A stretch of 8,289 nucleotides of DNA from Massilia sp. (GTDB lineage Bacteria; Pseudomonadota; Gammaproteobacteria; Burkholderiales; Burkholderiaceae_D). Positions within the stretch are counted from its first letter, which is position 1, and each line of letters starts with the position of its first letter. The stretch covers positions 1-8,289 of the forward strand of contig JAQGNM010000164.1 of the NCBI GenBank assembly GCA_028291845.1, written 5' to 3'. The translations under genes and the position numbers were made by a program. This document shows, one piece after another, positions 4,811-8,289 of the stretch. Below the pieces are notes generated by a model. That model was not told the DNA's origin and made no database searches. It worked only from the letters and a program-made list of their open reading frames with translations.

Positions 4811-7168
4811 TCACAGCGCCAGCACCAGCCGCTTGCCGCATGCGCGGGAACAGCAGCTCATCATCTTGACGTTCGCTGCGCGCTCGCCGCGCGTGAGCAC
4901 GACGTCGCGGTGGTCCACCTGGCCGTCCAGCACCTGCACTTCGCAGGAGCCGCACAGGCCCTCCTCGCAATCGCTCTGCACGTCGATATTGGCCGCGCGC
5001 AGCGCCTGCAACACCGTTTGGTCGGCCGCCACCTGGACGACAATGCCGGAGTCGCGCAGTTCCACCTCGAAAGCGTGTTCCCTGGCGGGATCGAGCTTGC
5101 CGGCGCCGGCGACAAAATGCTCGGTGCGCAGCGCCTCGACCGGCCAGGCGGCGCAGGCCTGTTCCAGCGCCGCCAGCATGGCGGCCGGGCCGCAGGCATA
5201 GATCTGCGTATCGGCCTGCGGGGTCGCCAATAAAGCCGCAAGATCGTTATGGCTGCCTTCGTCGCTGGCGTACACGCGCAGGCGCGCGCCATGCAACTCG
5301 GCCAGTTCGTCCAGCAGCGCCATGCTGGCCCGGCTGCGGCCGCTGTAATGAAGCTGGTAATCGATGCCCAGCGCACGTGCGCGCCGCGCCATGCTGCTGA
5401 CCGGGGTGATGCCGATGCCGCCGGCGACAAAAATCAGGCGCGAGCGCGATTCATCCATCTTGAAGTGGTTGCGCGGTCCGCGGATCGTCAGGCGCTCGCC
5501 CGCTTTCACGTTGGCGTGGATCCAGCCGGAGCCGCCCCGCCCCGCGCGCTCGTGCAGCACGGCGATTTCCAGCGCGGGATCGAGCGGATCGCCGCACAGC
5601 GAATACTGGCGCGTCAGTGCGGGGCTGCCGCACTCGACGTCGATATGGGCGCCCGGCGTCCAGCGCGGCAGCGGCGCGCCGTCATTCGACACCAGGCGCA
5701 GCTTGACGACGCCATCGGCCGCGCGGGTGACCCGCTCGACCGTTACCTGCCGCGTGACGCTGTGGCGCGACGGCTCGCCGATGCGCACCGGCGCCACCAC
5801 GTCGAGCAAGGCCGGATTGCGCCGCTCCGGGTTGTCCAGCGGGTTCCACTCGACCAGCAGGTGCTCCGGTCCGCGAAACGAGGTGTTGGGCACGTAGGAA
5901 AAGGTCTGCTGCGCCAGCTTCATGTGCGGCAGGCGGCGGGTGAACTCTTCCAGAAAAATCTGCATCTCCATGCGCGCCAGGTTTTTGCCCATGCACTGGT
6001 GGGCGCCATAGCCGAAGGTCAGATGCTCGCTGGCGTTGTCGCGGCGGATGTCGAACAGGTCGGCATCGATGAAATGGCGCTCGTCGTGATTGGCCGACGA
6101 TGTGACGATCAACAGTTTCGATCCGGCCGGGATGTCGACGCCGTCGATGCAAACATCCTTGGTCGCCAGCCGGCGCCAGGCGGCCACCGAGCCGTTATGG
6201 CGCAGGCACTCGTCGACCGCGTTGGGGATCAGCCCCGGGTCCTCGCAAATCTCGCGCCAGACCTGCGGATGCTGCAGCAGCAGTTTCAAGGCGTTGGCGA
6301 TGGCGTTGGCGGTGGTCTCGTGGGCCGCCACGATCCCCGCCATCATCATCGAATGCAGGTAAGAGTCGGTAATGACGTCCGGGTGGTCCACCTGCTTGCG
6401 GATGCCGTACTTCATCCAGCCCGGGCCCGACGGGTCGCGCCGCATCTTGTCGAGCACCTTGCCGGCGAACTGCCAGAATTTGCCGACCGCATGGGCCACC
6501 GCCACCTGTTCCTCCGGCTTGGGACGGCCCCAGGTATTGACGGTGTGGGCGATCGAATACTCGCGCAAGGTGTCCATGTCTTCCTCGGGCACGCCGAGAA
6601 AATGCAGCGCCACCGTGAGCGGCACTTCCCACAGCATCTGGTCGACCAGGTCGGCGCGGCCGTCGTCGATGAAGCGGTCGACGTACTCGCGGGCCAGTCG
6701 CCGCACCATCGGTTCGTGGTGTTTCAATTCTTCCGGTGTAAACGGCTCCATCAGCACGCGCCGGCGCGGCATGTGGGCCGGCTCGTCCTCGTTGACCAGA
6801 GTGCGGCTCATGCCGTAATCGTAGGAAGCCAGCACGGCGTTGGCCTCCTCTCCGGTCGGGGTGATCTTCTCCAGCGCGATCGACGGGCTGAAGGTGAGGT
6901 TGTCCCTGAAGATGTCCTTGACGCTCTGGTAGCGCGTCACCACCCAGTAGCCCAGCGCGGGATTGTAGAAAACCGGCTCCTGCTCGCGTGCCCAGCGCAC
7001 GTAATCCGGCGGGTCTTGCTGGTAGCCGTCCGAAAAAGGATCGAAGGCGGCGGCGCGCGGGCTGACCGGGCAGCCGGCCGGCGTGGTGAACGTGGCAGCC
7101 GGAGCTGCTGTCGTGCCGAAGCCCATCGGGCAAACGCCCACTGGCGTGGCAAGCGTCGAAGTGTTCAT
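4811..7168 (-). CDS. Self-sufficient cytochrome P450, CYP116B (P450RhF) type: heme-FMN reductase-2Fe2S fusion
   Basis: The 785-residue monooxygenase has its whole electron chain in one polypeptide. The P450 domain spans about 40-445, with I-helix AAHETT (281-286, acid-alcohol pair E284/T285), K-helix ECLR (E320, R323) and heme loop FGYGAHQCMG with heme-ligand C392. A phthalate-dioxygenase-reductase-like module follows. Its flavin motif is RQYSLCG (520-526), its nucleotide-binding motif GGIGITPV (583-590), and YACGP is at 657-661. The C-terminal plant-type 2Fe-2S domain has C734, C739, C742 and probably C772. Length and domain order match P450RhF of Rhodococcus, and long stretches match it as I remember it (e.g. 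AHTVNTWGRP, LHSMMMAGIVAAHETTAN). Family members hydroxylate or O-dealkylate small aromatics and alkyl aryl ethers, or thiocarbamates; the native substrate here is unknown. GGAG (7177-7180) lies eight bases before the ATG. It is first in an operon with the transporter and divergent from the IclR gene. Confidence 0.98.
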   Translation of the reverse strand: MNTSTLATPVGVCPMGFGTTAAPAATFTTPAGCPVSPRAAAFDPFSDGYQQDPPDYVRWAREQEPVFYNPALGYWVVTRYQSVKDIFRDNLTFSPSIALEKITPTGEEANAVLASYDYGMSRTLVNEDEPAHMPRRRVLMEPFTPEELKHHEPMVRRLAREYVDRFIDDGRADLVDQMLWEVPLTVALHFLGVPEEDMDTLREYSIAHTVNTWGRPKPEEQVAVAHAVGKFWQFAGKVLDKMRRDPSGPGWMKYGIRKQVDHPDVITDSYLHSMMMAGIVAAHETTANAIANALKLLLQHPQVWREICEDPGLIPNAVDECLRHNGSVAAWRRLATKDVCIDGVDIPAGSKLLIVTSSANHDERHFIDADLFDIRRDNASEHLTFGYGAHQCMGKNLARMEMQIFLEEFTRRLPHMKLAQQTFSYVPNTSFRGPEHLLVEWNPLDNPERRNPALLDVVAPVRIGEPSRHSVTRQVTVERVTRAADGVVKLRLVSNDGAPLPRWTPGAHIDVECGSPALTRQYSLCGDPLDPALEIAVLHERAGRGGSGWIHANVKAGERLTIRGPRNHFKMDESRSRLIFVAGGIGITPVSSMARRARALGIDYQLHYSGRSRASMALLDELAELHGARLRVYASDEGSHNDLAALLATPQADTQIYACGPAAMLAALEQACAAWPVEALRTEHFVAGAGKLDPAREHAFEVELRDSGIVVQVAADQTVLQALRAANIDVQSDCEEGLCGSCEVQVLDGQVDHRDVVLTRGERAANVKMMSCCSRACGKRLVLAL

Positions 7169-7232
7169 GCGAGGTTCTCCAAAATGCGATGCGGGCGCGG
7201 CAGCCGAACCGCATGTGCGCAGCGGCCACTTT

Positions 7233-7261
7233 TGCGTAATCGTACTGCGCTATGCGTAATC
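7233..7261. promoter_or_regulatory. Direct repeats TGCGTAATC, candidate IclR operator
   Basis: TGCGTAATC occurs at 7233-7241 and again at 7253-7261, 20 bp apart start to start, so both lie on roughly the same face of the helix. One copy lies between the -35 and -10 elements proposed for the P450 gene and the other overlaps the -10, so bound protein would block or reposition polymerase. The right copy also forms TGCG-N7-CGCA (7253-7267). The position between an IclR gene and its divergent target supports an operator role; binding is not shown. Confidence 0.5.
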
Positions 7262-7268
7262 ATCGCAA
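7239..7268 (-). promoter_or_regulatory. Candidate sigma-70 promoter of the P450 operon
   Basis: On the minus strand TTGCGA (7268-7263) and TACGAT (7244-7239) are separated by 18 bases, each matching four of six consensus positions. This would start transcription about 65 bp upstream of the P450 ATG. It is overlapped by the 9-bp direct repeats. Prediction by eye only. Confidence 0.4.
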
Positions 7269-7372
7269 CCATTTTTTCTGCGCGCGGTAATATGGGGGCT
7301 GGCACCGCTTACTTATCCACTTACTTACTCAGCCATAATGTGCCCCTCGATCCACCGCCGCCGACCAAACAC

Positions 7373-8191
7373 ATGACGACAGAATCCACTGCCCACCCCC
7401 TGGCACGCCGCCAGCGGGTGCAATCGGCCGAAACCGGCATGGCCATCCTGAAGGCCCTGGCCCGCCTCGGCGGCGCCGCCAGCCTGACCGCGGTCGCCGC
7501 GGCGGTGGAAGAAAGTACCGCCAAAGTCCACCGCTACATGGCCAGCCTGATGCAGGAAGGCCTGGTCGCCCAGGACACGGCGACCCAGCGCTATTTCCTC
7601 GGCACCGAGGCGATCCAGATCGGCCTGGCCGCCTTGCGCCAGTGCGACCCGGTCCGGCTGGGCGAACAATCGCTGGTGCGCCTGCGCGAAGAACTGGAAG
7701 TGACGTGTTTTATCGCCGTGATGGGCAACAAGGGGCCGACCATCCTGCGTTTCGAGGAGCCGGGCCTGCCGGTGACGATCAATGTGCGCACCGGCTCGGT
7801 GTTGCCGACCTTGTGGTCGGCCACCGGGCGGGTGTTTCTGGGCTACCTGGACGATGCCGCGCTGCGCCAGCAGGCGGAACAGGAATTGCAGGTGGGGACG
7901 CCAGAACAGCGCGCCTCGCTGGCCGAGCGCGACCCGATCGGCAGCCTGCGCGCGGCGGTGCAGTCGAACGGCATGGCGACCATTCGCGACACTTTATTAC
8001 GCGGCGTGAGCGCGGTGGCGGCGCCGATTTTCGACCACACCGGCAAGGTGTGCGCGGCGCTCACCGCACTGGGTGCGGCGTCGGCCTTCGATACGGCCGC
8101 CGACGGCAGCGTCGCCAGGGCCGTGACGCGCGAGGCGCGCGCGGTCAGCACCGCCCTGGGCCACGGCGCCGGCGTGCGGCCCGCGGCTTGA
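7373..8191 (+). CDS. IclR-family transcriptional regulator
   Basis: The 272-residue protein has an N-terminal winged helix-turn-helix at about 17-78 (VQSAETGMAILKALARLGG, then TAKVHRYMASLMQEGLV). The C-terminal IclR effector-binding domain lies at about 95-265 and includes the typical GVSAVAAPIFDHTGKV (211-226). IclR proteins often control aromatic catabolism and transport (PcaR, PobR, CatR-like roles), and this gene is divergent from the P450-transporter unit, so it most likely regulates that unit in response to its substrate or a metabolite. The start is uncertain: the ATG at 7373 fits the usual short N-terminus but lacks a clear ribosome site. An in-frame ATG at 7292 would add a low-complexity 27-residue extension (MGAGTAYLSTYLLSHN...), and an in-frame GTG lies at 7340. 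Confidence 0.95.
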   Translation: MTTESTAHPLARRQRVQSAETGMAILKALARLGGAASLTAVAAAVEESTAKVHRYMASLMQEGLVAQDTATQRYFLGTEAIQIGLAALRQCDPVRLGEQSLVRLREELEVTCFIAVMGNKGPTILRFEEPGLPVTINVRTGSVLPTLWSATGRVFLGYLDDAALRQQAEQELQVGTPEQRASLAERDPIGSLRAAVQSNGMATIRDTLLRGVSAVAAPIFDHTGKVCAALTALGAASAFDTAADGSVARAVTREARAVSTALGHGAGVRPAA

Positions 8192-8217
8192 GCGGCCTCC
8201 TTGTCCGGCTGCCCTGC

Positions 8218-8289
8218 TCAACTACCTTGATAAGCCGTCTGCTCGGCCTCTTCCTCGCGCGCCAGCGCAATCTCGCGCATCACGGCGCC
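8218..8289 (-). CDS. 3' end of an unidentified gene (runs off the right edge)
   Basis: On the minus strand the frame entering at 8289 encodes 23 residues, with MREIALAREEEAEQTAYQGS at the end, and stops with TGA at 8220-8218. The charged helical tail, the codon use, and the convergent placement 26 bp after the IclR stop make a real gene end plausible. Too little is visible to name a family. Confidence 0.45.
   Translation of the reverse strand, partial: GAVMREIALAREEEAEQTAYQGS

Noticed and set aside
4811..7168. Possible separate P450 and reductase genes joined by assembly error
   Set aside because: The linker between the heme domain and the reductase and the full domain order match the known CYP116B fusion architecture, with no stop or start at the junction.
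5249..7372. A very long plus-strand open frame antisense to the P450 gene, continuous with the IclR frame
   Set aside because: It is a by-product of high GC and strong third-position bias. Its translation is Arg/Ala/His-rich low-complexity sequence with no recognisable domain until the IclR start.

Overview
The window looks like chromosome from a GC-rich betaproteobacterium. The best guess is Burkholderiales, perhaps the Oxalobacteraceae (Massilia/Duganella-like). That guess rests on codon use, a tyrosine-degradation hmgA-fahA pair next to a LysR gene, and REP-like palindromes of a kind I associate with that group. It is an inference; no taxonomic marker gene is present.

Left part (1-3179): homogentisate catabolism. 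The 5' part of a LysR-type regulator gene runs leftward off the edge. It is divergent from hmgA (homogentisate 1,2-dioxygenase), which overlaps fahA (fumarylacetoacetase) by ATGA. Together the two enzymes open homogentisate to maleylacetoacetate and split fumarylacetoacetate into fumarate and acetoacetate. The maleylacetoacetate isomerase between them is not in the window.

Centre (3152-3375): a convergent intergenic region full of repeats. It has two 25-bp imperfect palindromes in inverted orientation, each followed by a T-rich tract pointing away from its gene, and then six 13-bp tandem repeats that abut the stop codon of the next gene. The left palindrome contains the fahA stop codon, so the last residues of FahA are encoded by the repeat.

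Right part (3376-8191): a leftward two-gene unit under a divergent IclR-family regulator gene. The first gene encodes a 785-residue self-sufficient cytochrome P450 of the CYP116B (P450RhF) type, with heme, FMN/NAD(P)H reductase and plant-type 2Fe-2S domains in one chain. The second encodes an MFS transporter of the aromatic acid:H+ symporter type. The likely logic is import of an aromatic acid, oxidation by the P450, and control by IclR through a pair of 9-bp direct repeats that overlap the predicted P450 promoter. The substrate cannot be read from the sequence. The final 70 bases hold the 3' end of another leftward gene.

The most interesting points are the P450-transporter-IclR module beside the homogentisate genes, and the repeat block that has become part of the fahA coding end and may act as a two-way terminator.
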